A DNA stretch of 20,855 nt from Chromatiales bacterium (GCA_031177845.1 JAPSGG010000002.1:1-20855); one strand, 5' to 3'. Positions 7,443 to 16,386 are shown, counted from the stretch's first letter. Numbers and translations: made by a program. Notes: generated from the sequence alone by a model not told the origin.

Positions 7443-7787
7443 TTTCCCGACTGAACCACGCTCGCGTATAGGGGAAGGGTTTTCGTCTGTATGGCTGGGG
7501 CCGACTCAAAATCCCCCGCTCGGCTGCACCTTTTGCAGCCTCGCCGCCCCCTTTGCGAAGGGGCGACCGATGGGCAGCGGCGGGCGGGGGATCTCTTCCG
7601 AGCATACCCCCAAAGAGTCGCTCATATTCGCCGCGCTCGTTGTGAGCTCATCCCCCTCAAAATACCCTCGCGCGGGTTTCGCGGGAGAGGATGCCTTATA
7701 GCATCATCGAATTACGAGGATACTGCTGTACTAAGCCAGGGGTGAAGCTTAAAAAGAACTCGGAATGCAAACGCGGCCGCTGGACAT
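7443..7787. other. Intergenic region with tandem hairpins between phoX-like gene and permease
   Basis: No gene is supported in these 345 bases. Two perfect inverted repeats sit side by side. GGCTGCA/TGCAGCC (7522-7540) has a 7-bp stem and 5-nt loop. CCCCTT/AAGGGG (7548-7563) has a 6-bp stem and TGCG loop. Neither is followed by a clear T run. They may lie in the permease leader or mark the end of the phoX transcript. Confidence 0.45.
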
Positions 7788-9314
7788 TCACAACGGCCCT
7801 TGCTCCCACGGCCCCGTAATAGCGCAGGTCATGCCGCTGCCCGGCCTACCGTTGCCGTAGATATTGACGAACAGAATGCTGCCGGTGGGATCGAAACAGC
7901 AGCCGGCGAACTCGCTGCTGTTCAGCCGATTGACTGCGAACTCGAATGCCTCGCCGCCGCGGGTGAGCCCGATCAGCCGGTTTACCCGGGCAACACCAGG
8001 CGCGAGCGGATGCGTGTCATCATGACTAGGCACGCCATCCTCGCAGATGAGGATGCCACCTCCGGGCGTAATGCAAATGTTGTCCGGTGAATCCAGCACG
8101 CTGCCACCGGGCGATTCGAATACCAGCACAAGCTCATCCTGATCCGTACCAGGCCGGTAGCACCAGATCTGCCCATAGCCTTCGGCGTAGCCATCGGGAT
8201 TGACTTCACCTTTTTTGGCGTCGCCCCCTCTGGTGGAAGCGAAATAAATCTCGCCCTGCTCGCCCCGAAAAATGCCCTCCAGGCGGTTGAACATGGCCCC
8301 GCCTTTGGCGAAGCCTTGATCGAACACGGAAGGTTCGCCGTTTTCCAGATCTGAGTCGGGCACGTCAATGGTCATCCACTCAACCGGCAATGACTGCCCG
8401 ACCGTCTGACCTTCACGCAGGTTCGCGCGCGAGCGGTCTCTAACCCCGATCATTTGCAGTCTTCCGCCGGACTGCAGGTTAGCCGGATTCTTAGGTATAT
8501 AACGATAAAAGCCGCTGCCGCCGCGAAGATGGGCGTCCTCAGTCTGGTAGATGATGCCTGTCACAGGGTCCGCCACGGCCGCTTCGTGGGAAAAGCGGCC
8601 CATCTCACGGATCGGGTTAGCGAAAACGGTGGATTCGGCCTGCGCGGGTACCAGATAGGCGTAGCCGTGCCTCTGTTGCCAGCCGTTCGAAGGCCCTTCA
8701 GTCGTCTCTTCGCAGGTGATCCAGCCGATGTCGCGGAAGGCATAGCCGCCGGCGCAGTTCGCGACAGTACCATTGAGACTTACGAAGTCCCGTACTAAGG
8801 GGGCAAATCGGCGCGGGTCGTCCAGACTGCACGGATCGAAGTCGATCGACACCGTGCCGCCTACCCCCAGCGGGTCGTAGCGGGCGCTCTCGGAACCTTC
8901 CACGGCGAGGGTACGATCGCCAGGACTACTGCGCACCTCGTGGTTGCGAATCAGGCGGATCTTGCCGTCCCGGCGTGGAAACGCGCTCATGCCGTCCAGA
9001 TTGCATGGTGTAATACCACCGTCGGCCATGGGATCGCCGATCGCACCGAAGGTCAGATAGCTGAAGCCTTTCGGCAGAGCGAGGATCTCATCGCCATGCT
9101 GATCCGCGACCGGTGTAAGGCCCCCGTAGCTGCCGGGGACTACCTGGCGCGGGTGGGCGCGCGGGTTCGGGTGGTGAGGCCGTTTGCGCGCCGATGCTGC
9201 ACACGCGCTAAGCGCCTGCAGTGTCGCGGCGGTTACGATGGCGTAGCCTCCGCTCACAGCTGCGCGCCGGAGAAACAAGCGACGGGCGGGATTAGTTGGA
9301 CGGTTACCGAACAT
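7788..9314 (-). CDS. phoX: PhoX-family (DUF839) phosphatase, Tat-exported
   Basis: The product is 508 residues. The N-terminus has a twin-arginine signal (RRLFLRRAA), a hydrophobic stretch and a small-residue region near LSACAAS, so export by Tat is expected, as for PhoX alkaline phosphatases, which bind Ca and Fe. Conserved PhoX blocks occur in order: IRNHEV, GWITCEE, a GRFSHEAAVADP segment with YQTEDAH, SPDNICITPGGG with ILICEDG, and EFAGCCFDPTGSILFVNIY. The role is release of phosphate from organic esters in the periplasm or outside the cell. The frame extends upstream to 9425, but the ATG at 9314 gives the normal short Tat leader and avoids overlap with the CHAD gene 107 nt upstream. No Pho box was found directly upstream, so it may depend on the CHAD gene promoter. 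It is shorter than the usual 600-700-residue PhoX, and phosphatase function is inferred from family. Confidence 0.82.
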   Translation of the reverse strand: MFGNRPTNPARRLFLRRAAVSGGYAIVTAATLQALSACAASARKRPHHPNPRAHPRQVVPGSYGGLTPVADQHGDEILALPKGFSYLTFGAIGDPMADGGITPCNLDGMSAFPRRDGKIRLIRNHEVRSSPGDRTLAVEGSESARYDPLGVGGTVSIDFDPCSLDDPRRFAPLVRDFVSLNGTVANCAGGYAFRDIGWITCEETTEGPSNGWQQRHGYAYLVPAQAESTVFANPIREMGRFSHEAAVADPVTGIIYQTEDAHLRGGSGFYRYIPKNPANLQSGGRLQMIGVRDRSRANLREGQTVGQSLPVEWMTIDVPDSDLENGEPSVFDQGFAKGGAMFNRLEGIFRGEQGEIYFASTRGGDAKKGEVNPDGYAEGYGQIWCYRPGTDQDELVLVFESPGGSVLDSPDNICITPGGGILICEDGVPSHDDTHPLAPGVARVNRLIGLTRGGEAFEFAVNRLNSSEFAGCCFDPTGSILFVNIYGNGRPGSGMTCAITGPWEQGPL

Positions 9315-9421
9315 CGAGGTCGAAACATGCAACAGTGGTAGGCGAGAGTGGCGCGCGGTCGAGGTCCGGGGACCGCTTGCGGCGCCCCACCATCGGTGAG
9401 AGAGCCAGCGGCTGGCCCGAA

Positions 9422-10378
9422 TCACGCCACGGCGCGCTGATCGACCTCGGAGAATTCTCCTTCGGTAGGTGGATGCGTCTCTTCGTGCCAGGCCTCCCAG
9501 TATTGAGCCAGCCGTCTACGGAAACAGGCAGGCTTCTCGGCGAAGACCCGTCGACCCAGCACATGAGCCTGCGCTCTGAACTGAGTTCGCCTGCGTTCGA
9601 CAAGACTCAGGGTATCCCGCAGATCGCGCGCATCGCTAAAGGCGTTGGTGTGCTCGAGCACAATCGCGCGCATGACCGTAAGGTCGTGGTCGTCGCCCAG
9701 TCGGTCTGACAGCCTCTTCAGTGAGCGGCGGTATGCGCGCAGCATCTCGGGCCAGATATTGTGCACGATCCGCATGTGATACCAGTGGTACTTAATCCGC
9801 TTACGGGCCTCGTGAAAACGCACGTTCGAGGGCTCACAGTAAGCTGCAAAGAATGCCTTGCGGGTGCCGGCATAGGCCTCCTGTATGCCGGGCTCCAGCA
9901 GGTCGAAGTCGGGCTTGGATAGCGGCCAACTCGTCACCTCTTCGCCTGCTTCGCGCAATGCCGTGACCACCTCTGCCACCCGTGTATCCAGCCCCTTCTC
10001 TGAGGCGAGAATCTGCGCCCGCCTTGCGGTCAGCATCCTGCGCACCGCCCGTAGCAGGTCGATCTCGCGCTGGTTCTTACAGTCGGCGTAGAGCTTGTCG
10101 ACGGCTTCGATGACCGCTTCGGCATCGCGCACATCGGACAGCTGCCGAGCGATATCGCGAAAGCGACGATTCTCCTCGGAGTAACGACCGCCGAGATCTG
10201 CCCGCACCAGGCGCAGCACCGCGCGGACACGCTTGCAGCGTTGGCGGGCGGAATGGATGGCCTTGTGCCGGTTGCTTCGCTGGTCGGTGAGCTCCTGCAC
10301 CGCATCGGCGATCTGTTCGGCCGCGATGCGGCGAATCCCCTCGGGCACCGGCTCGGCTGTTTGCAAACGAAAGCTCAT
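9422..10378 (-). CDS. CHAD-domain protein (polyphosphate-binding)
   Basis: The product is 318 residues made of two helical CHAD repeats. Each is rich in conserved histidine and basic residues: KAIHSARQRCKRVRAVLRLV near the start, and RFHEARKRIKYHWYHMRIV in the second half, followed by LSDRLGDDHDL. CHAD domains bind inorganic polyphosphate through such basic helices. No CYTH or other catalytic domain is attached. An AGAGGAGG ribosome-binding site stands 4-5 nt upstream of the ATG at 10378, so this start is preferred over an in-frame codon at 10402. The gene sits upstream of the intact phoX-like gene on the same strand and close to ppx, sixA and phoBR. This supports a role in polyphosphate handling. 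The specific role (granule organisation or regulation) is inferred. Confidence 0.88.
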   Translation of the reverse strand: MSFRLQTAEPVPEGIRRIAAEQIADAVQELTDQRSNRHKAIHSARQRCKRVRAVLRLVRADLGGRYSEENRRFRDIARQLSDVRDAEAVIEAVDKLYADCKNQREIDLLRAVRRMLTARRAQILASEKGLDTRVAEVVTALREAGEEVTSWPLSKPDFDLLEPGIQEAYAGTRKAFFAAYCEPSNVRFHEARKRIKYHWYHMRIVHNIWPEMLRAYRRSLKRLSDRLGDDHDLTVMRAIVLEHTNAFSDARDLRDTLSLVERRRTQFRAQAHVLGRRVFAEKPACFRRRLAQYWEAWHEETHPPTEGEFSEVDQRAVA

Positions 10379-10625
10379 CGCGCCTCCTCTTTCTGACGAC
10401 ACAATGTGGTTTCAGGCATGCTGCCCCATGCGCATGACAACTGGCGTTTGAAGCCCTCCAGAGCGAAGCGAGGGATCGCTAACCTGCTGATTACGCTCTT
10501 CTTCGACACTCGAAGGGGCTCACGGCGTGAGCCTGAGCCCTGCGAGAGATGGCCGCTGGTGTAGAGACCATTTAGTCTAGCGATTCCTGTGGCCCAAGAG
10601 AAGGGCAGCAAGGATTGCCCGCGTC
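10379..10625. other. Intergenic region with paired hairpins upstream of the CHAD gene
   Basis: Two adjacent perfect inverted repeats occur here. CTTCGA-CAC-TCGAAG is at 10501-10515 and GGCTCAC-GGC-GTGAGCC is at 10517-10533. They lie between the 3' end of the phoX pseudogene and the CHAD gene. No T tract follows on the minus strand. A single PhoB half-site-like TTGTCAT occurs near 10434-10440 but has no partner at 11-bp spacing. No gene is supported. Confidence 0.45.
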
Positions 10626-12644
10626 TCAGAGTCCGATGACGCCGCTGTCCTCACGCGCGACAACGACGGTGCAGGAGCGCGGCCTCGTCCCAGGTCCGCC
10701 CCGGAAAAGTGCTGGTAGGCTGCGAGGGGTGAGCCGTCCTTGCCGGGATGTTGAACGTTGAGGAACATGGTGCGGCGGTCCGGTGTCATGTGTACCCTAG
10801 TGATCTCGCATTCTACCGGGCCGACCAGAAGGCGGCGCAGCTCGACTTGATGTTTTGCTGTAATGGTGTCGTCGCCGTTGAGGTTAGCCGGGATGAGCCA
10901 GCATTTGGTTATTGGTTACTTCGCGCACATCGCTGCCGTCGTCGATTTGGATCCATAGTGCGCCGCGCGGACAGAACCATAGACCGTCGGGACTCGCGAA
11001 CTGGTTTTGCGCAGTAAGCCCGGAAAGGTTGATCTCGGCCGGCGCATCGGCGCGTGAACCGAACACGAAGATATCCCAGCGGAACGCTGTTGCAGCGGGA
11101 TCATCACCATCCTCGCGTCAGCGGATGATGTGGCCGTATTCGTTCGGCGCGTGGATTGGGCGGCCTGGAGCCGATGTCCTGGCCTGTCAGTTCCTCGATG
11201 GGCTTGGTGATATTGCCATCGCCGCGCCTGCTGTTGTTCGTAAGGATCATAAACACTTCACCGGTCCCAGGATGCACGGCGCCCCATTCGGGCCGATCCA
11301 TCGGGGTCGCGCCGACCATGTCCGCGGCGCTGCGGGTGTTCACCAGCATGCCGGCCAGGCTGCCGATCTCGCGCATCAGCGCGGCATTCGATTCGGCCAA
11401 CGCGTGCCAGTCGCCGGTAACGTTGTCGTTGAACTTGGCGGCGTACAGCGTACCGTCGTCCAGGAGAAAACCCCCGGCAGTAGCCGGATCATAGGCATGT
11501 TTGGTAACGAACTTGTAGATATATTCAAAGCGCGCGTCATCGCCCATATAAAAGGCGAGCTGTTTGCCTTTTTCTGCTTTACTAATCCAGCAGGCCTCGT
11601 GACCCATGCGGCCCATCGCAGTACGCTTGACAGGGATCGCCCCGGGGTCATAGGGGTCAATCTCCACCACCTAGCCAAACTGGTTCGGCTCGTTGCGGTA
11701 GTCTGCAGTGGCGGAAGCGCCGGTGCTCGTGGCATCAAAGCGCGCGAACTCATCGTTAACCTCATCAGGGCGCCCCACGGCGTGAAGCCCATGGCGCAGT
11801 TGTTGAGCGTGCCGCGCGCGAACATCCCGTCCGGCGAATACTTGGTCCGTAACAACTGACTAGCGGCTGCGGGGCCGGCGAGCTGCATTGGCGTGGCGCC
11901 CGTAATGCGGCGATTAAAACCGGAATCCACCAACACTCATTTGCCATCCGTTCCCTTCATGAGCTCCAGCACCGACACGCCGTGACAGTTGATCTCCTTG
12001 CGGATCCCGTCGATATCCGTGCGCAGAGCGAAGCTGCCGTCTTCCTCAACCTCAAACACGAAGCCGTTCGGATGGACATATTATTGATCGATATACTCGT
12101 GATTCAGTACCAGCAGGCCGTGATCCGAGCTGTTGGACGCCTTGGGCAGCGAAAAGTAATGATGTCCGTCGTGGTGAGCACCCACCTGCCGAGCCGGCTC
12201 GGCGGCGGTATTGCTGGCGTAGCCTGCGTCGAATTCCGGCGCGATCCCGTTGATGGGCGTACCCCAGAGCACCAAGATCTGCGCTCGATAACCCGGCGGC
12301 ACTTTGACTGTGTCTTCGAGCGAGCCGGGGATGGACTCAAAGCCGAGTTGGATAGCGTGTCATGGGCCCGTGTATTGATGCCGCCATGACCACCTTTGGC
12401 CGCATAGCCTACGAGCGGCAAGCCCAGCATGTAGGCGGCAGCGCTACCTAGTCCCCGCGTAAAATATCGCAGCGCGAGAGGTAACGTTCCAAGATGGTGC
12501 TGAATGGAACATTATCGGAACTGTTGCTAATCGGCTCGTCGCAGATCGGTTTGCCGCGTCCCTGCGGAATTGGTGCTCGGAAGAAGAATCGGTCGTCAGC
12601 TCGTCATTGGCGGGTCTTGCGGATACCTTCACGACGCTGCCCAT
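10626..12644 (-). pseudogene. Second PhoX-family (DUF839) phosphatase gene, heavily degraded
   Basis: Nearly the full length of a large PhoX-type protein can be followed across several frames. It runs from an ATG at 12644 with an AGAGGAG ribosome-binding site to VVVAREDSGVIGL and a TGA at 10626-10628. Readable blocks in order are YLSRCDILRG, GSAAAYMLGLPLVGYA, VPPGYRAQILVLWGTPING, HHDGHHYF, LLVLNHEYIDQ, FEVEEDGSFALRTDIDGI, FNRRITGATPMQLAGPA, RGTLNNCAMGFTPWG, VEIDPYDPGAIPVKRTAMGR, DRPEWGAVHPGTGEVFMILT, NNSRRGDGN, FASPDGLWFCPRGALWIQID and MTPDRRTMFLNVQHPGKDG. Nonsense codons are TAA at 12081, TGA at 11937 and TAG at 11671. The TAG stands where the family has Trp. Frame changes occur near 12458, 12360, 11770, 11120, 10885 and 10690. 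At about 11770 the segment expected to contain TCEE is deleted. It is a distinct subtype from the shorter intact PhoX nearby, not a simple tandem copy. Confidence 0.85.
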
Positions 12645-12683
12645 CGCATACTCCTCTCGTCTTTTGGCTATTGGACGAACGGG

Positions 12684-12689
12684 AGTTTA
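12684..12689 (-). promoter_or_regulatory. -10 element of the phoX-like pseudogene promoter
   Basis: The minus strand reads TAAACT exactly 10 bp downstream of the last PhoB half-site, the spacing usual for PhoB-activated promoters, which need no -35 box. It lies about 40 nt upstream of the pseudogene start. Confidence 0.5.
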
Positions 12690-12699
12690 GGCAGCGAGC

Positions 12700-12728
12700 G
12701 TTACAGCCGAATCAAGGTTTGATGACAG
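12700..12728 (-). promoter_or_regulatory. Pho box (three PhoB half-sites) upstream of the phoX-like pseudogene
   Basis: On the minus strand three 7-mers follow each other with 4-bp spacers. CTGTCAT (12722-12728) is a perfect consensus half-site. CCTTGAT (12711-12717) is weak. CTGTAAC (12700-12706) has one or two mismatches. The 11-bp period is that of PhoB direct repeats. This would place the downstream phosphatase gene under phosphate-starvation control by the PhoB encoded in this window. Confidence 0.7.
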
Positions 12729-12818
12729 ATTTGCCACAACGAAGGGCTGTGCCAATCGAGCCGCAGGGGCGACGCTCGCAAGGGGGCAAAGTTACGGGAT
12801 CCGGTTTCCCGGGATCGT

Positions 12819-14321
12819 TTAGTGGAATGTCAGGTCGAAATTGGCGGCTTTGAGGTAATTGCGCTCGCTTTCAAGGTCGGCCTTCGTCAATGGGTGCTGG
12901 TCCAGCGTACCTTGGGGGAATGAAACCTCCAGGCTCGAATCGCGCGCAGTGATTGATTGGACGACCATATCGTCGCGCGGGGCGCGGTTGCGGTGCAGCA
13001 GCACGGCTAGCCGCAGCAGGATGGCTAGACGCATAATTGCGTCGCGGCTTTCTTCGGGAATCTGATTGAAGATCAGCTTGGAAAACCTGCGCCGGTGACC
13101 GCGCACCAGCGCGGCCAAGATCTGCTGTTCCTCGCGTGAAAAGCCGTGCATATCGGCATTCTCTATCAAATACCCGCCGTGCCGGTGATATTGGCTGTGC
13201 GCGATGGCCAGTCCGATCTCGTGCAGGCGCGCCGCCCATGCCAAGTTATCCGCGTGTTTATCGTCCAGTTGCCAGGCCTCTGCCACCTGCTCGAACAGCG
13301 ACAACGCAGTGGTCTCCACGCGCTTGGTATGTTCGATGTCGATCTGGAAACGCTTGGCGATACCCTCGATGGTGCGCGCGCGCACATCCTCGTGGCGAAT
13401 GCGTCCCAGCAGATCGTAGACCAGTCCTTCACGCAGCGCGCCGTCGGATACGGTCATATGACTGATCTTTAACCCCTCCATGATCGCCTGCAGCACTGCC
13501 ACGCCCCCCGGGAGGACCGGCGCGCGATCCTTGGCCAGCCCTGGCAGGCTCAGCTTGTCGATCTCGCCGGCCTTGAACATCGCCTTGCGGATCCCTTGGA
13601 CGGCCTCTAGGGTGATGCCGTCCTGGCACAGGCCCATCTCGCGGGCTGCCTTGGCCACCGCCAGCAGGGTGCCGGAAGCGCCGATCGAGGTCTCCCAGCC
13701 CACGTGCCGGTAAAGGTGCGCCACCGGGCGTAGTTCCAGCCGCGCGGCGATCGTCGCGCGCCGCCATGCCTCCTCGTTCAGCCTGCCGTCCGGAAAGTAG
13801 GCCTGCGTCATGCCGATGCAGCCCATGTACAGGCTTTCCATGTATAACGGCTCGAAGCGCTCGCCGATGATCAGTTCGGTGCTGCCGCCGCCTATATCTA
13901 CCACCAGGCGGCGTCCGGGGGTATCGGCCACGCTGTGCGCCACGCCCAGGTAGATGAGACGCGCCTCCTCGATACCGCTGATGATCTCGATAGGATGGCC
14001 TAGGGCCGCGCGCGCCTCGAGCAAAAAGTCCTTGGCGTTCTTCGCCCTGCGCAAGGTATTGGTGCCGACGATGCGGACGCTGTCGCGCGGCATCTGGCGG
14101 ACGCGCTCCCCGAAGCGATGCAGGCAGTCCAGCGCGCGCCGGCAGGCATCCGGCGCCAGGTTGTTGTCGGCGTCCAAACCCGCCGCGAAGCGCACCATTT
14201 CCTTGAGGCGGTCCACGACATGGATACGGCTGTCGATGATGCGTACGACGATCAGGTGGAAACTGTTGGAGCCCAGATCGACCGCGGCGACCGTATCAGG
14301 CGGTTTTCGAATTCGAGGCAT
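12819..14321 (-). CDS. ppx: Ppx/GppA exopolyphosphatase-family phosphatase
   Basis: The product is 500 residues, the usual length for proteobacterial Ppx/GppA. These enzymes release terminal phosphate from polyphosphate and/or convert pppGpp to ppGpp. The ASKHA-fold phosphate loops are visible: AAVDLGSNSFHLIVV at the start, RIVGTNTLRRAKN, the ISGIEEARLIYLGVAHS segment, and VVDIGGGSTELIIGE followed by a GASGTL motif. The C-terminal half is the helical HD-like extension (AWAARLHEIGLAIAHSQYH, LAALVRGHRRR). The frame extends to 14375, but the ATG at 14321 (MPRIRKPPDTVAAVDLG) matches the family start. No strong ribosome-binding site is visible. It is downstream of sixA and phoR on the same strand, with a 139-nt gap. 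GppA activity cannot be excluded. Confidence 0.92.
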   Translation of the reverse strand: MPRIRKPPDTVAAVDLGSNSFHLIVVRIIDSRIHVVDRLKEMVRFAAGLDADNNLAPDACRRALDCLHRFGERVRQMPRDSVRIVGTNTLRRAKNAKDFLLEARAALGHPIEIISGIEEARLIYLGVAHSVADTPGRRLVVDIGGGSTELIIGERFEPLYMESLYMGCIGMTQAYFPDGRLNEEAWRRATIAARLELRPVAHLYRHVGWETSIGASGTLLAVAKAAREMGLCQDGITLEAVQGIRKAMFKAGEIDKLSLPGLAKDRAPVLPGGVAVLQAIMEGLKISHMTVSDGALREGLVYDLLGRIRHEDVRARTIEGIAKRFQIDIEHTKRVETTALSLFEQVAEAWQLDDKHADNLAWAARLHEIGLAIAHSQYHRHGGYLIENADMHGFSREEQQILAALVRGHRRRFSKLIFNQIPEESRDAIMRLAILLRLAVLLHRNRAPRDDMVVQSITARDSSLEVSFPQGTLDQHPLTKADLESERNYLKAANFDLTFH

Positions 14322-14460
14322 AGGCGATGGCGTGCAGGCGGGCAAACTATACCACCCTGCCCCAAGGTTCCCCAATAAACCGGCATGGAGGGCGGGGGGC
14401 GCAGAGACTGCCGTGCCTTGCGCCTGCTGTCTTTGGGTTAGATGCTCCTAAGACTGCACT

Positions 14461-14967
14461 TCAGCCTGCCATTCTTCCCAGCTGCTCGGCATCCATTAGC
14501 CACCGCATCACGCCTGCGCCCGGTTGCATGCCCCCGCTGAAGCTCACCAGGCAGGCGCCGCCCTTTTTGATCTTCAATATCGGCGCCTGGCGGTTGCAGG
14601 TGAGGTAAGTGACAAGGCAGGCGAGGTCGGGCGCGTGACCAACCACAGCGATGCTGGCGTCGGCGGGCTGTTCTCCCAGCCACACTGCCAACGGCCCCAG
14701 CGGTGCGCCGGCCTCCAGTTGAGGAATCTGCTGAATGGCAATGTTTCCGTAGGCCGAAGACAAAATCTCCGCTGTCTGCAGGGCGCGCAGATATGGACTG
14801 CTTGCGAGCAGATCGACGGAGCCGACTAGCCGCGTGAGCCCACGGGCGGCAAGCCACATGCGCTTGCGTCCCCGAGCGGTTAAGGGCCTTAAATGATCCG
14901 GCCGGCCGCTGCGCGTAAATTCTTCCGCGTCGCCAGCGTCGCCATGACGTACTACAAGGACTCGCAT
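14461..14967 (-). CDS. sixA: Phosphohistidine phosphatase SixA
   Basis: The product is 168 residues of the histidine phosphatase superfamily, the length of SixA. The catalytic RHG motif is at the very N-terminus (VVRHGDAG, His8). The second catalytic histidine is in VVGHAPDL (His111), and the RALQTAEIL helix is typical. SixA removes phosphate from phosphohistidine; in E. coli it acts on signalling and nitrogen-PTS proteins. The ATG at 14967 lies only 7 nt after the phoR stop, so the two genes are probably co-transcribed and translationally coupled. A role in damping phosphotransfer linked to PhoR or polyphosphate metabolism is inferred from position only. Confidence 0.9.
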   Translation of the reverse strand: MRVLVVRHGDAGDAEEFTRSGRPDHLRPLTARGRKRMWLAARGLTRLVGSVDLLASSPYLRALQTAEILSSAYGNIAIQQIPQLEAGAPLGPLAVWLGEQPADASIAVVGHAPDLACLVTYLTCNRQAPILKIKKGGACLVSFSGGMQPGAGVMRWLMDAEQLGRMAG

Positions 14968-14974
14968 CCAGCGC

Positions 14975-16303
14975 TCAGGCGTTTAAGGCTTTGGTCGTTG
15001 ATGGCCGACGCTCGATTCGGGAGCGTGGGAAATCGCACGTGAACGTGCTGCCTTGACCGGGATTGCTTTCGATGCGCAATCGGGCACCGTGCCGCTGCAG
15101 CACGTGCTTGACGATGGCGAGCCCCAGCCCGGTACCGCCGCTGGCGCGCGAGCGATCCTTATCGACCCGGTAGAACCGCTCGGTAATACGTGGGATGTGC
15201 TGCGGCTCGATACCGATGCCCTGGTCCTGCACGGCAAAATGCGCGCCCTCATCGTCGTCGTACCAGCGTAGAAAAACATCGCCGCCGGCAGGCGAGTAGC
15301 GAATGGCGTTGCTCACCAGATTCAAAAATGCGCTGTACAATTCCTTAGCATTGCCCTTGAGCCATAGAGACGCGTCGCATTCGCTGCGGATCGCGTTGCC
15401 TTGAGCGCGGCTCAGCACACGGGCCTCATTCTCGATGTCGGCGACCAGCGAGGCTACCGATACGGCGCGCACCTCATCGGCCGCGGCAGCGGTCGTCTCG
15501 AGCCGCGACAACATTAACAAGTCTTCTACCAGGCGCCGCATGCGCTCGGCTTGCTCTTCCATCTGCTGCACCGTGCGCGCGGTCAATTTCGACGATCGCA
15601 CGTATTCATCTTCGCCGAGCGTCTCCAGATAACCGGTGATCACCGTCAACGGCGTGCGCAGTTCGTGCGAGACATTGGCGACAAAGTCGCGCCGCATCGC
15701 CTCCAGCCGGTGTAGGCGGGTGACATCGCGCACCGTCACCAAACGCTGGCCCCTGCCGTAAGGTACCACCCGCGCGCTCAGGCGCAGGTGCTCACTGATC
15801 GGCGACGGAAACTCGACCGGCTCACTGTACTCTCCCGCCGCCAGATAAGCCGTGAAAGCCGGATGGCGCACAAGATCGGTAAGGCGCCGCCCGACGTCCT
15901 GACGCGGGCGCAATGCCAGCAAGGGGGTGGCGGCGTCGTTAAACCACTCAATTTCTCCATCCACGCCGATGATCACCACCGCATCCGGGAGCGCCGCCGC
16001 CGATTCCCGGAACCGGCCCAGCAGGGTGGCCAGAGCCCGCTTGCGCTGACGATTCACCTTGCGCGAACGCGCAATAGCGTCCGCCACATGGCGCCACATG
16101 CCGGCGGCATCGGGCGGTTCGCGCGCGCCGCCTTCCAACAGCCATCGGTCCAGCCGATATAACTGCCACGCATGCCACGCCAGCAGACCCGCAAGCGCGG
16201 CGGCGACCAGCCAGCCCGGCTGGCCCAGCAACTCGCCGATCAGCCACGCCGGCACCAGTGTGAGTGCCAGCCTCCACAGCTCGGGGATCCAGCGATTGGA
16301 CAT
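14975..16303 (-). CDS. phoR: Phosphate regulon sensor histidine kinase PhoR
   Basis: The product is 442 residues. Two hydrophobic N-terminal helices (LALTLVPAWLIGELLG and WLVAAALAGLLAWHAWQLY) anchor it in the inner membrane with almost no periplasmic loop, as in E. coli PhoR. A PAS domain follows (LPDAVVIIGVDGEIEWFNDA). Next comes the HisKA domain with the phosphorylated His in FVANVSHELRTPLTVITGYL. The ATPase domain has an N box (LVSNAIRYSPAGG), a G1 box (QDQGIGIE) and a G2 box (GTGLGLAIVKHVL). It phosphorylates PhoB when phosphate is scarce. An in-frame GTG at 16315 with a weak ACGGGGC upstream is an alternative start. It is downstream of phoB with a gap of about 140 nt and upstream of sixA. 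Confidence 0.95.
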   Translation of the reverse strand: MSNRWIPELWRLALTLVPAWLIGELLGQPGWLVAAALAGLLAWHAWQLYRLDRWLLEGGAREPPDAAGMWRHVADAIARSRKVNRQRKRALATLLGRFRESAAALPDAVVIIGVDGEIEWFNDAATPLLALRPRQDVGRRLTDLVRHPAFTAYLAAGEYSEPVEFPSPISEHLRLSARVVPYGRGQRLVTVRDVTRLHRLEAMRRDFVANVSHELRTPLTVITGYLETLGEDEYVRSSKLTARTVQQMEEQAERMRRLVEDLLMLSRLETTAAAADEVRAVSVASLVADIENEARVLSRAQGNAIRSECDASLWLKGNAKELYSAFLNLVSNAIRYSPAGGDVFLRWYDDDEGAHFAVQDQGIGIEPQHIPRITERFYRVDKDRSRASGGTGLGLAIVKHVLQRHGARLRIESNPGQGSTFTCDFPRSRIERRPSTTKALNA

Positions 16304-16343
16304 AGCAAGGATCACGCCCCGTGGGAGACTTTAAAATTGTAGC

Positions 16344-16386
16344 GTGCGTGTGACGCACCAGGCGCTAAACCCGCCGGGCGCCCCGG
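16344..16386 (-). repeat. Two small hairpins in the phoB-phoR gap
   Basis: CCGGG/CCCGG (16374-16386) and GTGCGT/ACGCAC (16344-16358) are perfect inverted repeats with 3-nt loops. On the minus strand the second is followed by GCTACAATTTTAAAG. This could serve as a weak attenuator or contain a -10 like element (TACAAT) for phoR. The hairpins may set the phoB to phoR ratio; this is inference. Confidence 0.35.

Noticed and set aside
7498..7530. tRNA-Leu-like anticodon stretch (GACTCAAAATCCCCC)
   Set aside because: The flanking bases do not form an anticodon stem, and there is no acceptor, D or T arm. Only a GCCGA/TCGGC inverted repeat is present.
9315..9425. N-terminal extension of the intact PhoX-family protein to a GTG at 9425
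   Set aside because: It would place 37 unrelated residues before the Tat signal and overlap the end of the CHAD gene. The ATG at 9314 gives a normal Tat leader.
10434..10440. TTGTCAT upstream of the CHAD gene as a Pho box
   Set aside because: There is no second half-site at the required 11-bp spacing; the next 7-mer (ATGGGGC) fits poorly.
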